From the NCBI GenBank assembly GCA_017509065.1, contig JAFWQM010000171.1, positions 1 to 25,218 of the forward strand: a stretch of 25,218 nucleotides of DNA, written 5' to 3'. The notes under the pieces are model-generated. The model was not told the origin of the DNA and made no database searches. It saw only the letters and a program-made list of their open reading frames with translations. This document shows, piece by piece, positions 10,335 through 17,500 of this stretch (position 1 is its first letter; every line of letters begins with the position of its first letter). The stretch is from Clostridia bacterium (lineage in GTDB: Bacteria; Bacillota_A; Clostridia; Christensenellales; Aristaeellaceae). A program made the position numbers and the translations under genes.

Positions 10335-11519
10335 ATGAGCACAAAAACGGGTTCGCAGGAAAAACTGTGGAACAGAAATTACATCATGGTGCTGATTGTG
10401 TGCACGCTCAGCGCGTTTTCCTTCTACACCAACCAGACCATCCTGTCCAAGCATCTGACCGGGAACATCGGCGCGAGCATGACGCTGGCGGGCACCATCG
10501 TGGGGCTGTTTTCCTTAACGTCTTTGTTCTGCCGCCCCTTCTGCGGCGTCATGGCAGACAGGATGAACAAGGTGCTGCTGATGATCATCAGCAACATCCT
10601 GATGACGGTGGGTCTGATCGGCTTCGCCTATGCCCAAAGCATCCCGCTGTTCATCGCCATGCGCATCATCAATGGCATCGGTTTTGCGGTGGGCAGCACC
10701 GCGCAGGTGGCGCTGTGCACCTGCTTCATCCCCAAATCGCGCATGGGAGAGGGCATCGGTTACATGGGCCTGAGCATGGTGCTGGCCTCGGCAACTGCGC
10801 CGGGCCTTGGCATTGCCATCAGCCAGGCTATGGGCATGAAGGCGGTGTTCCTGGCGTCCGCGGCCATGCCGGTAGCGGGCTGCCTGCTGCTCCTGTTCAT
10901 GCGCTCGGACGAGGCGAAGCCCAAAAAAGAAAAACACGCCATCCGCCTGGAAGACATCCTGGAATGGCGTGCATGGGCGTTCTCGCTCTGCGGCGGCATG
11001 TTCTCCTTCGTCAACGGCATCATCAACGCCTATATCGTTCTGTATTCCGACCTGCGCGGCATCGCGGACATCAGCCTGTACTTCACGGTGTACGCCATCT
11101 GCCTGTTCGTGGTGCGGCCCCTCTCCGGCAAGCTCATGGATAAAAAGGGCATCCGGCTCACCGTGCTGCCCGCCATGCTGCTGACGGCGGTGTCCATGAT
11201 TGTGCTCAGCCAGAGCACATCCTTCGCCATGATCATCCTGTCTGCTGTCCTTCGCGCCATCGGTCAGGGCACGGCCCAGCCCTCGCTCCAGGCGGGCTGC
11301 ATCAACTATATCGGCCGCGACAGGAGCGGCGTCGCCACCAGCACCTATTACCTCTTCGGCGACGTGGGACAGGGCGTCGGCCCCATGCTGGGCGGCATGG
11401 CGCTGGAAATGATCACGGGTCTGAGCGGGTATCAGTTCCTGTTCTACGTGTGCGCCGCCTTGCTCACCCTCGGCTTCGTTGTCTTTGAGATATTCACCCG
11501 AAAAAAGAAGCTGAAATAA
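10335..11519 (+). CDS. Major facilitator superfamily transporter
   Basis: The 394-residue hydrophobic protein has about 12 predicted membrane segments. A motif A-like loop between segments 2 and 3 (GVMADRMNKVLLM, residues 71-83) and a basic central loop (about 190-205, DEAKPKKEKHA) are typical of MFS carriers. The start has AGGGAGGAAAAT directly upstream. It is the last gene of the importer-esterase operon, 24 bp after the carboxylesterase gene. Since that operon would release free acids from imported esters, export of the acyl product or uptake of a monomeric glycoside is a reasonable inference. The sequence itself gives no substrate. I saw no clear terminator after it before the insertion-sequence relic. 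Confidence 0.9.
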   Translation: MSTKTGSQEKLWNRNYIMVLIVCTLSAFSFYTNQTILSKHLTGNIGASMTLAGTIVGLFSLTSLFCRPFCGVMADRMNKVLLMIISNILMTVGLIGFAYAQSIPLFIAMRIINGIGFAVGSTAQVALCTCFIPKSRMGEGIGYMGLSMVLASATAPGLGIAISQAMGMKAVFLASAAMPVAGCLLLLFMRSDEAKPKKEKHAIRLEDILEWRAWAFSLCGGMFSFVNGIINAYIVLYSDLRGIADISLYFTVYAICLFVVRPLSGKLMDKKGIRLTVLPAMLLTAVSMIVLSQSTSFAMIILSAVLRAIGQGTAQPSLQAGCINYIGRDRSGVATSTYYLFGDVGQGVGPMLGGMALEMITGLSGYQFLFYVCAALLTLGFVVFEIFTRKKKLK

Positions 11520-11551
11520 TCCGTTTCCCTAAAAGCGCCTGTGGACAATGT

Positions 11552-11720
11552 TGAACTGCATCCCATTTGTCAGACAAGTATGGTATTTTGCTAACAAATG
11601 GGGTGATTTATTGTACCGAAAGGGAAGGCAACCAAGAGATATACAGCCGAATGAAGGCAAACAATAGTTGAAACGATGCACAAGGAAGGATTAAACTACA
11701 AACCTTCTTCTATGCTCAGA
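11552..11720 (+). pseudogene. Decayed left end of an IS3-family insertion sequence (orfA relic)
   Basis: Positions 11552-11577 begin TGAACTGCATCCC and end CAGACAA, resembling IS150-group terminal repeats. A 9-bp inverted pair (CCCATTTGT 11562-11570, ACAAATGGG 11594-11602) follows. Reading from 11613, the frame gives PKGKATKRYTAE, a TGA stop at 11652-11654, then RQTIVETMHKEGLNYK, the N-terminal pattern of IS3-family OrfA. The rest of orfA, orfB and the right end are missing, so this is a truncated, inactive remnant. The family assignment is by recognition of the motif and was not checked against a database. Confidence 0.7.
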
Positions 11721-11722
11721 TG

Positions 11723-11776
11723 TGTTATACTCTTCTCAAATTAGGGTAGCAAAACCGACAGCAAATCTGGTATACT
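11723..11776 (+). promoter_or_regulatory. Two candidate extended -10 promoters upstream of the DUF4003 gene
   Basis: TGT-TATACT (11723-11731) and TGG-TATACT (11768-11776) both fit the extended -10 pattern TGn-TATAAT with one mismatch. Neither has a good -35 box at the expected distance. The second lies 65 bp upstream of the gene at 11842 and is the more likely start of transcription. Confidence 0.45.
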
Positions 11777-11841
11777 GTGTAGGGGAGGGATAGAAAAGGC
11801 ATACCACATTAAAGAGGCAGAATACGAAGGAAGGAAACCAT

Positions 11842-12888
11842 ATGAAACCGGAACTGGAAAATCTTTGTCTGGAATACATTGCCAATCGTGAGGAAGTCGG
11901 AAAAGCTTTCCGATGGGATAACAGCGCGCTGCATACCGTGTGCGCCAATATCTTCTGTGCCTGCGGGAAAACAGCGGATTCGGAGCACCTGAAGGAATGC
12001 CGGAAGATGATCAAACAAAACACGAGATTCCTTTCAAAGTTCCGCAGCGGAAAGGTCCGGGCCGTTCTGGCCAGCATGCTGTCCCTGGAGGAAAGGCCGG
12101 AGGATCGGATGGCCCTGGCCAACGAGTACTTTCATCTGCTGAAAAAGCAATTCAAAAAAACGGAATACCTGGTGCTGACAGCCTTCCTGCTGGCTGATCT
12201 TGCCGATCAGACCCTGACGGAAGAAACGGTATCCCGCGGGAAAGAGATCTACCGCGCAATGAACCAGAAGCACCGCATCCTCACCAACAAAACGGACAGC
12301 GTTTTTGCCATGCTGATGGCTTATTCCGGAAAAACAACGGAGGAATTGATCGGCGAAACGGAAGTATGCTATCAGGCGCTGAAAAAGAAGTTCTCCGGCA
12401 GCGGCGCGCAGACGTCCGCCCAGGTTTTGGCCATGGCAGACGGCGCGCCGGAAGAAAAAGCGCAGCGGGTCATTGATCTGTTTGACGCCCTGCGCGAAGC
12501 TGATATCAAGTACGGCCGTTCCGACGAATTGTCGCCGCTGGCAGCCCTTTCTCTGGCGGATACACCGCTTTCAGCGCTGGCGGAAGAAATCAAAGAAGTG
12601 GATGCTTTCCTGAAAAGCCAAAAGGGCTTTGACAGCTCCAAGGAATCCGAACAGGCGCAGCGAGCCATGTATGCCGTCATGATCGTATCTGATCAGTATG
12701 CGGGCACAAGCCAGGTGAACATTACAGTAACGACCAACACGATCGACATGCTGATTTCGAAACAACAGGCTTCCCGCGTGTCGTTTGTGTTCAACCTGCT
12801 GCAAGTTGCCGTCAAGCTGATTCCCGAAGCGAAGAACCAGACGGAGACAAAGACCGAAGCAGAGCAGAAACAGGAAAAAGAAAAATGA
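11842..12888 (+). CDS. DUF4003 family protein of unknown function
   Basis: The 348-residue protein is mostly helical and soluble, with no signal peptide or membrane segment. It has the recognisable DUF4003 order: LKKQFKKTEYLVLTAFLLADLAD (in the region 102-124), then RGKEIYRAMNQKHRILTNKTDSVFAML, a YGRSDELSPLAALSLAD stretch, and EIKEVDAFL followed by MYAVMIVSDQY. The C-terminus is a Lys/Glu/Gln-rich tail. The ATG has GAAGGAAGG upstream. No function is established for this family. It is probably transcribed from its own promoter after an IS relic and is not clearly part of the sugar operon, although a GH30 gene follows 83 bp later. Confidence 0.8.
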   Translation: MKPELENLCLEYIANREEVGKAFRWDNSALHTVCANIFCACGKTADSEHLKECRKMIKQNTRFLSKFRSGKVRAVLASMLSLEERPEDRMALANEYFHLLKKQFKKTEYLVLTAFLLADLADQTLTEETVSRGKEIYRAMNQKHRILTNKTDSVFAMLMAYSGKTTEELIGETEVCYQALKKKFSGSGAQTSAQVLAMADGAPEEKAQRVIDLFDALREADIKYGRSDELSPLAALSLADTPLSALAEEIKEVDAFLKSQKGFDSSKESEQAQRAMYAVMIVSDQYAGTSQVNITVTTNTIDMLISKQQASRVSFVFNLLQVAVKLIPEAKNQTETKTEAEQKQEKEK

Positions 12889-12971
12889 ACGCGAGTGGTT
12901 CCTTCCTAAATCACGACGGATCGCGGCCCGTTTTGGGGGTATGAGAAATCAGGAGAAAAGGAGAATAAGCC

Positions 12972-14324
12972 ATGAAACAATTCACCACCCTGTACAGGCA
13001 AGGGAAAAAAGCGCTTGCCGAAAAGGACTGTCATGCAGAGGAAAGCAGCCGCGGACAGGAAAAGGACCTGATCAATCTGTACCCGGAAATCATGTATCAG
13101 CGTATCGAAGGCTTTGGCGGCGCGTTCACGGACGCCGCTGGATATGTTTATTCCCTGATGCCGGAAAACCTGCGGCGTCAGTTGATCCGCGATTATTTTT
13201 CCAGGGAGGGCCTTGGCTATACCTGGGGCCGCACCTCTGTGGACAGCTGCGATTTTTCCAGGGAAACCTACGAATCGGACAGTGACCCGGAGGATACGGA
13301 CCTGAAGCATTTCGATGTTTCCCGTGCCGCCCGGTACGTGCTGCCCCTCCTGCTGGACGCCCAGAAAGAAGCAGGCGCTCCGATCCGGCTCATGTTCACT
13401 CCCTGGTCTCCGCCAGCATGGATGGAAACAAATGGCTCCCGGCTGCACGGCGGGCAGCTGAAACCGGAGAATTATGACAGGTGGGCTGCATATATCAGCC
13501 GTTACTTAACGGAGTTTTCCCGGTTGGGGGCGCACCCGGCCTTCCTGTCCCCCCAGAATGAACCCAAGGCGAGCCAGACCTGGGATTCCTGCCTCTTCTC
13601 CGTTGAGGAGGAGCGTTTGTTCATTCGGGATTCCCTGTATCCTGCTTTGGCGAAACAGCATCTGGATCATATCGGCTTGCTGATCTGGGATCACAACAAG
13701 GAACGGGCGTTTGACAGAGCCTGTCATATCCTTAGCGACCCGGAAACGGCGAAGAAGGTGGCCGGTGTTGCGGTGCATTGGTACAGCGGCGATCATTTTG
13801 AAGCGCTGCAAATGATCCGCGACGCATTCCCGGAGAAAACCATCGTGTTTTCCGAAGCCTGCGTGGAATACAGCATCCATCCCGGCCAGAATCAGTTGCG
13901 CAACGCGCGGATGTATGCCCATGAAATCATCGGCGACCTGAACCATGGAATGAGCCTGTTCCTGGACTGGAACCTGCTCCTGGATGAACGAGGCGGCCCT
14001 AACCATGTGGGCAATTACTGCGATGCGCCGGTCATGTACGATACCAAAACCGGGGAACTGCGAAAAAACCTGTCCTTTGACTACATCGGCCATTTCAGCC
14101 GTTTCATTCAGCCCGGCGCGCGACGGATAGGCATGAGCCGCTTTGGCGATTGCATCGAAGTGACTGCCGCGCAAAATCCCGACGGCTCGGTCTGCGCTGT
14201 GGTGATGAATCCCGGTGCTGAAACGCTGTCTTTTTCTCTGCGTATGAAGGACCGGGTGTGGCCTGTGATCCTGGAAGGGGACAGCATCAGCACGTTCGTT
14301 TTCTCTTCCGATGAAATCAAATAA
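12972..14324 (+). CDS. GH30-family glycoside hydrolase, cytoplasmic
   Basis: The 450-residue protein matches glycoside hydrolase family 30. It has the strand-1 motif RIEGFGGAFTDAA (44-56), WSPPAWMETNG (145-154), the acid/base Glu197 in SPQNEPK and the nucleophile Glu295 in VFSEACVEY. A small C-terminal beta domain (about 385-450) follows the TIM barrel, as is usual in the family. Members act as glucosylceramidases, beta-1,6-glucanases, beta-xylosidases or related exo-enzymes, and the subfamily cannot be settled by eye. No signal peptide is present, so it should cleave imported oligosaccharides or glycosides. AAAAGGAG precedes the ATG, and a stem-loop follows, then an esterase gene. Confidence 0.9.
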   Translation: MKQFTTLYRQGKKALAEKDCHAEESSRGQEKDLINLYPEIMYQRIEGFGGAFTDAAGYVYSLMPENLRRQLIRDYFSREGLGYTWGRTSVDSCDFSRETYESDSDPEDTDLKHFDVSRAARYVLPLLLDAQKEAGAPIRLMFTPWSPPAWMETNGSRLHGGQLKPENYDRWAAYISRYLTEFSRLGAHPAFLSPQNEPKASQTWDSCLFSVEEERLFIRDSLYPALAKQHLDHIGLLIWDHNKERAFDRACHILSDPETAKKVAGVAVHWYSGDHFEALQMIRDAFPEKTIVFSEACVEYSIHPGQNQLRNARMYAHEIIGDLNHGMSLFLDWNLLLDERGGPNHVGNYCDAPVMYDTKTGELRKNLSFDYIGHFSRFIQPGARRIGMSRFGDCIEVTAAQNPDGSVCAVVMNPGAETLSFSLRMKDRVWPVILEGDSISTFVFSSDEIK

Positions 14325-14333
14325 AATCCAAAG

Positions 14334-14358
14334 CAGCCATGCCTGCCCGGCATGGCTG
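14334..14358 (+). terminator. Stem-loop between the GH30 and esterase genes
   Basis: CAGCCATGCC (14334-14343) pairs perfectly with GGCATGGCTG (14349-14358) around a 5-nt loop. No proper T tract follows, and the next ribosome binding site begins 12 bp downstream. It may therefore be an attenuating or mRNA-processing hairpin rather than a full terminator. Confidence 0.55.
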
Positions 14359-14383
14359 TCAGTTTATCAAGGAGGCTGCTTTT

Positions 14384-15265
14384 ATGATCACTTCGATCGG
14401 CCATCTGCCTATGAATCCCCTGCTGTCAGGCCAGGCGGAGCTCAAACAGCACATCGTGTATTCCGAAAACGGACAAACCTTAACCCTGGCGCTGCCCTGG
14501 ACGCATCGGGACCGTCGCGGGCCTGTAGCGCCCACACCCCTGATCGTCTTTGTGCAGGGCAGCGGCTGGACCACTCCTAATCTGGATTATGAACTGCCCA
14601 TGCTGTCACGTTTCGCGGAGGAGGGGATCGCCGTCGCCACCGTGTGCCACCGCAGCACGCTGGATGGCCATGCTTTTCCGGCTTATCTGCAGGATGTGAA
14701 ATGCGCCATTCGTTTTCTGCGGGCACATGCGGAGGAATACAACATCGACAAAGAAAAAGTCGCCGCCTTCGGCACTTCCTCGGGCGGCAATACGGTATGC
14801 CTGCTGGGTCTGACGGGCAACGATCCCCGCTACCGCACGGCGGAGTATCCGGCGGAAAGCGACGCCGTCTGCGCCGTGGTATCCTGCTTCGGTCCCATGG
14901 AGATGGTGACGCTGTTCGCGCAAAGGCTGGAAAAAGATAAGGAAAATGTGGAGGAACGCTTAACCAGGATGCTGGGGCAGGACAAAGCGGAATGGCCTGA
15001 AAAGCTCAGGCAGTTCAGCCCCGCCTTGCAGGTTGAACCCGGTAAAGCGTACCCCTCTTTCCTGCTGCTTCACGGAACCGGGGATCCGGTGGTTCCCTGC
15101 GAACAGATGGAAAAGATGTATGAAAGCCTGCGCGCCGTCGGAGCGGACGTTCGGGCGTATTACGTGGATGGCGCTGAACACGAAGGCAATTTCTGGAGTC
15201 CCGACGTTCGGCAGATCATTTATGATGAACTGACGGAAAAACTGTTCGGAAAGACAAATGAATAA
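14384..15265 (+). CDS. Alpha/beta-hydrolase, BD-FAE-like esterase
   Basis: The 293-residue protein resembles the alpha/beta-hydrolase group of bifunctional acetylxylan/feruloyl esterases (BD-FAE-like). Its oxyanion strand reads IVFVQGSGW instead of the usual HGGG-W pattern. FPAYLQDVKCAIRFLRAHA (98-116) is a typical segment. The nucleophile is Ser132 in GTSSGG, Asp234 lies in GTGDPVVP, and His266 in AEHEGNFW. The start was set at 14384 because CAAGGAGG lies 7 bp upstream; the upstream in-frame codons would overlap the stem-loop. It has no signal peptide. It is the fifth esterase in the window and is paired with the GH30 gene, suggesting deacylation of the GH30 substrate. It converges with the minus-strand operon, 33 bp away. 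Confidence 0.85.
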   Translation: MITSIGHLPMNPLLSGQAELKQHIVYSENGQTLTLALPWTHRDRRGPVAPTPLIVFVQGSGWTTPNLDYELPMLSRFAEEGIAVATVCHRSTLDGHAFPAYLQDVKCAIRFLRAHAEEYNIDKEKVAAFGTSSGGNTVCLLGLTGNDPRYRTAEYPAESDAVCAVVSCFGPMEMVTLFAQRLEKDKENVEERLTRMLGQDKAEWPEKLRQFSPALQVEPGKAYPSFLLLHGTGDPVVPCEQMEKMYESLRAVGADVRAYYVDGAEHEGNFWSPDVRQIIYDELTEKLFGKTNE

Positions 15266-15298
15266 AGCTTTCCTCTCTTCTTCTGAACAGCGTGTGGA

Positions 15299-16048
15299 TT
15301 ATTGGAAACCGAAGGAACGCAGATACTGGTAGGAACGGCGGAGGCAATCAATGGGGTCTTCTCCGTTGCAGTCATCCTGTTCAACCAGCATATACTTCGT
15401 TCCGCCGGCTTCGGCCTTTTCAAACACGCGGGCAAAATTGATGTTGCCTTCGCCTACCACGGCCATCTTGCGGCCATATGCATAGTCTTTGAGGTGGATG
15501 CAAGGAATGCGTCCGCTCAATTTCTCCAGCCATTGCGCGGGATCGCCGCCGCCCGCCTGCACCCAAAAGGTGTCCACGGTGAAGCCCATTTCGCTGGCAG
15601 GCAAGGCTTCAGCCAGCTTTTCGATGATGAGCTTCCCATCCAGTTTTTTGAATTCCTGATCATGATTGTGATACATGAACAGCTTACCGGCGCTCGCGAT
15701 CTTTTTCGCGATGGGCGGAAAAATCTCCATCCATTGGTCATAGCTCATGTTCTTTTCCGGGTCGAAGGCCCACCACCCCAGGCCGATATGATCGCAGCCG
15801 AACACGTCATGGTCAGCGATGACCTGATCCAACTCGCCGGTCAGGCGCGGAACAGGCGTGTGGGTCAGCACGCACTTGAGACCGTTCTTCTCCAGGTTTT
15901 CCTTCAGCCATCCGGCGGGGAAGGGGCAGGTGCCGGAAATCTGCACGTTGCGATAGCCGATGTCCGCCACTTTCTTCAGGGTTTCGGCAAAGTCGTCCAG
16001 GTTCTGACAGCTTTGACGTACTGTGTAAAACTGTGCTCCGATTTCCAT
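15299..16048 (-). CDS. Sugar phosphate isomerase/epimerase-like TIM-barrel protein
   Basis: The 249-residue protein belongs to the xylose-isomerase-like TIM-barrel (AP endonuclease 2) superfamily. Candidate metal-site residues are visible: His127 and His129 in YHNHDQEF, Asp159 in FTVDTFW, His185 in CIHLKD and Glu223 in LVEQDD. These fit a divalent-metal-dependent isomerase or epimerase, or the related keto-glycoside-processing enzymes of this superfamily. The exact reaction is not assignable. The ATG follows AAGGAGG. It lies 47 bp downstream of the AraC-family gene on the same strand, so the two are probably co-transcribed and it likely processes a sugar from the divergent operon. Confidence 0.87.
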   Translation of the reverse strand: MEIGAQFYTVRQSCQNLDDFAETLKKVADIGYRNVQISGTCPFPAGWLKENLEKNGLKCVLTHTPVPRLTGELDQVIADHDVFGCDHIGLGWWAFDPEKNMSYDQWMEIFPPIAKKIASAGKLFMYHNHDQEFKKLDGKLIIEKLAEALPASEMGFTVDTFWVQAGGGDPAQWLEKLSGRIPCIHLKDYAYGRKMAVVGEGNINFARVFEKAEAGGTKYMLVEQDDCNGEDPIDCLRRSYQYLRSFGFQ

Positions 16049-16095
16049 GAAAAAACCTCCTTATATTGATGGACAAAGCCATCGTTCATACTGTA

Positions 16096-17148
16096 TTACC
16101 GGGAAGCCTGCTCGGCCTGGACAGCGTTGATCATGCTGGGGTCTTCCTGTTCGGTATTGGCCACAGGAAACATAATGGCGCCTTTTTTTCCTGAAATATC
16201 CGAGCTTGGAGTGGACAGTGCCTGCTCCAGCAGCGCGTTTCGTCCGCCAGGCGCGCAGTCCAGGGACGGCGCGCGGCCAAAGGAACGGACATAAGCCCGA
16301 TAGAATGTGGTATAATCTCCAAAGCCCACCCGGGCCGCAGCCTGGGAAGCAGGCATACCGGAGGACAGAAGCAGCTGCACATGGGCCATCCGCCGGGCGC
16401 GAACATAGTCTTTCACGCTGCTGCCTGTGGCCTGACGAAACAGGGTGCTCAGATAGCCTTTGGAGATGAAGAACCGATCCGCCAGAGAATCCAGGGAGAT
16501 GGCTTCGGTATAGTGCTGATCCACCCATGATATGATTTGCTCCAGCTGTCCCAGCGGCCGCGCTGCCGCGTCCAGACGGGCACTTTTCCGGGAAGCCCGA
16601 GGAATAAGCGCGGCCAGCACCGCTTCCAGATAAATAGGAATCAGATTCTCCACCTTGTCCTGTTCCGCCGTGCGGAGGGTTTCCATGGCTTCCAGGATTT
16701 GCAGTACGCCGCTGTTTTCCATGCTCTCCCAAATTGCGGCTTTTGCCTGCGGCTCCGCGGCCACCCCCAGCAACTCGGCTGGTATGGCGCTCAGCAGCAT
16801 CCTGCGGCGCTCCATACTGAGCGTTTGCTGATCAAAATGGAGGGTATAGCGTTCGTATGGCGCGTCCGTGTGCACCAGCACACCGTGCATCGTGCCTGGC
16901 GGAAATGTCATCAGTGTACCGCTGTCAATGCGGAACACATGACCTGCAATGAAAAAATCCACTTGGCCGGAAACGACGTATATCAGCTCATAAAAGGGAT
17001 GATCATGAACAGCATAGCTGCCTGTAAGCTGGTTGGAAATTTTGTGGGAAAACTCGCACAGGCCGGAGTATACATTGGAAATCCAAACAGCCTTGGGGCC
17101 TTCCCCGGGCCGAAGATAGATATTCCGTACCGCGTCGTTTTCAGCCAT
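16096..17148 (-). CDS. AraC-family transcriptional regulator with N-terminal cupin domain
   Basis: The 350-residue protein has an N-terminal cupin sensor (about residues 45-105, with AVHDHPFYELIYVVSGQVDF and FPPGTMHGV). A C-terminal AraC double helix-turn-helix (about 203-296) follows, with SLDSLADRFFISKGYLSTLF and ASQAAARVGFGDYTTFYRAY. About 54 residues extend beyond the DNA-binding domain, which is longer than usual. I chose ATG 17148, preceded by a purine-rich GGAGGAGGAAGGGA; an in-frame ATG 39 bp upstream lacks one. The gene is divergent from the LplA-type operon at 17501. The 21-bp-spaced repeats in front of that operon suggest it is the activator, and a further TTTGCAAT overlaps its own promoter. 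Confidence 0.9.
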   Translation of the reverse strand: MAENDAVRNIYLRPGEGPKAVWISNVYSGLCEFSHKISNQLTGSYAVHDHPFYELIYVVSGQVDFFIAGHVFRIDSGTLMTFPPGTMHGVLVHTDAPYERYTLHFDQQTLSMERRRMLLSAIPAELLGVAAEPQAKAAIWESMENSGVLQILEAMETLRTAEQDKVENLIPIYLEAVLAALIPRASRKSARLDAAARPLGQLEQIISWVDQHYTEAISLDSLADRFFISKGYLSTLFRQATGSSVKDYVRARRMAHVQLLLSSGMPASQAAARVGFGDYTTFYRAYVRSFGRAPSLDCAPGGRNALLEQALSTPSSDISGKKGAIMFPVANTEQEDPSMINAVQAEQASR

Positions 17149-17221
17149 TCTCCCTTCCTCCTCCCGGTGAATCATCATTCCGAGCATCCACCCAAACCAG
17201 TTCCAACAATCACTTTATTTT

Positions 17222-17250
17222 ATTATACACTGTTCTTTCTCCTTTGCAAT
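17222..17250 (-). promoter_or_regulatory. Predicted promoter of the AraC-family gene with overlapping half-site
   Basis: On the minus strand a TATAAT -10 (17227-17222) lies 16 bp from a TTGCAA -35 (17249-17244). The -35 is embedded in TTTGCAAT (17243-17250), the same sequence as the core of the direct repeats at 17334-17363. This would allow autoregulation by the AraC-family protein. Confidence 0.5.
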
Positions 17251-17333
17251 CCTCTGTGTGAATAATGCAATAAATATCGTTTATTTTGATAACAATACGG
17301 CCGTATTTTCGCCAAATTATTCAAGCATATCAT

Positions 17334-17363
17334 TTTTGCAATACAAAAAACAGATTTTGCAAT
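17334..17363 (+). promoter_or_regulatory. Predicted AraC-type activator site: two TTTTGCAAT repeats, 21-bp period
   Basis: TTTTGCAAT occurs at 17334-17342 and again at 17355-17363, in direct orientation and exactly 21 bp apart, which is two helical turns. The downstream copy reaches the expected -35 position of the promoter at 17386-17391. This is the geometry used by AraC-family activators at half-sites such as araI1-araI2, and a gene for such a protein lies divergently next to it. Confidence 0.7.
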
Positions 17364-17391
17364 GGCGTTTTGGATGCGGAAAGGGTATAAT
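17363..17391 (+). promoter_or_regulatory. Predicted activator-dependent promoter of the LplA-type operon
   Basis: A perfect TATAAT -10 lies at 17386-17391. The -35 position 17 bp upstream (17363-17368) reads TGGCGT, far from consensus, as expected for a promoter needing an activator. The leader to the start codon is about 100 nt long. It contains a 7-bp hairpin (17457-17463 with 17469-17475) ahead of the TTAAGGAGG ribosome binding site. Confidence 0.65.
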
Positions 17392-17500
17392 ATATTCAGG
17401 TTCAGAATTTTTTTGTTCTTCTTCATCCCGGGCTTCGTATTTGTTTCTTCGTTTGAAAGCGGACGGATTCCGCTTCACAATAATTAAGGAGGACATATCC

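Noticed and set aside
8619..10454. Long minus-strand open frame (611 codons) opposite the carboxylesterase gene
   Set aside because: It is a codon-bias shadow of the type B carboxylesterase, whose catalytic motifs are clear on the plus strand.
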